From Deltaproteobacteria bacterium (GTDB taxonomy: Bacteria > Desulfobacterota > Syntrophia > Syntrophales > UBA5619), in assembly GCA_026388365.1 (NCBI GenBank), contig JAPLJW010000196.1, forward strand, positions 1-5,137: 5,137 bases of DNA. The letters run 5' to 3'. A program made the position numbers and the translations under genes. Below are positions 5,074-5,137 of the stretch, piece by piece (within the stretch, counting starts at the first letter, position 1; each line of letters opens with the position of its first letter). Below the pieces are notes generated by a model that saw only the letters and a program-made list of their open reading frames with translations, had not been told where the DNA came from and did no database searches.

Positions 5074-5137
5074 ATGAGATTCGATAAATTTACATTGAAA
5101 GTTCAGGAGGCGCTTCAGGAGGCGCAGGGTCTGGCCG
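5074..5137 (+). CDS. clpB: ATP-dependent chaperone ClpB, N-terminal 21 codons (3' end outside window)
   Basis: Only the first 21 codons are present, beginning MRFDKFTLKVQEALQEAQ and continuing GLA. This matches the start of the ClpB N-domain, for example the MRLDRLTNKFQ opening of the E. coli protein. ClpB is a cytoplasmic AAA+ disaggregase that works with DnaK to rescue aggregated proteins after heat stress. The ATG has a good AGGAGG site 9 nt upstream and a probable heat-shock promoter before that. Divergent rpoH fits the role. With so little sequence a related Clp ATPase cannot be fully excluded, but the opening residues and context favour ClpB strongly. Confidence 0.85.
   Translation, partial: MRFDKFTLKVQEALQEAQGLA

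Overview
This window looks like a housekeeping and heat-shock segment of a bacterial chromosome with moderately high GC content. The order rpsR, DUF2232 membrane protein, rplI, dnaB is one I associate with the former Deltaproteobacteria (Desulfobacterota). The sigma-32 (RpoH) factor with a recognisable RpoH box, divergent from clpB, also points to a proteobacterial or related lineage. A Syntrophus-like group is possible, but the sequence alone does not settle genus or family. I see no rRNA, tRNA, insertion sequence, CRISPR array or phage gene.

Positions 1-3267 (+ strand) hold a ribosomal protein and replication cluster. It starts with the 3' end of rpsR (bS18). A 270-nt spacer follows, opening with a long hairpin directly after the rpsR stop. 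Then come a polytopic DUF2232 membrane protein, rplI (bL9) and the replicative helicase dnaB. The last three genes are 50 and 33 nt apart, and rplI and dnaB have strong Shine-Dalgarno sites, so they are probably cotranscribed. Positions 3268-4012 hold an AT-rich spacer and a HAD-family phosphatase-like gene, also on the + strand but probably not tightly coupled to dnaB.

Positions 4013-5137 form a heat-shock module. rpoH lies on the - strand and converges on the HAD gene with only 17 nt between their stops. Upstream of rpoH is a 183-nt divergent control region and then the first 21 codons of clpB on the + strand. The control region contains a near-consensus sigma-70 promoter for rpoH, a run of ten T, and a promoter for clpB whose element spacing suits sigma-32. 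The simple reading is that housekeeping polymerase makes sigma-32, and sigma-32 then drives the neighbouring disaggregase gene clpB.

I found no convincing undescribed system. The most useful second-look items are the hairpin after rpsR, the architecture of the rpoH-clpB divergent region, and the start-site corrections for rpoH and the DUF2232 gene.
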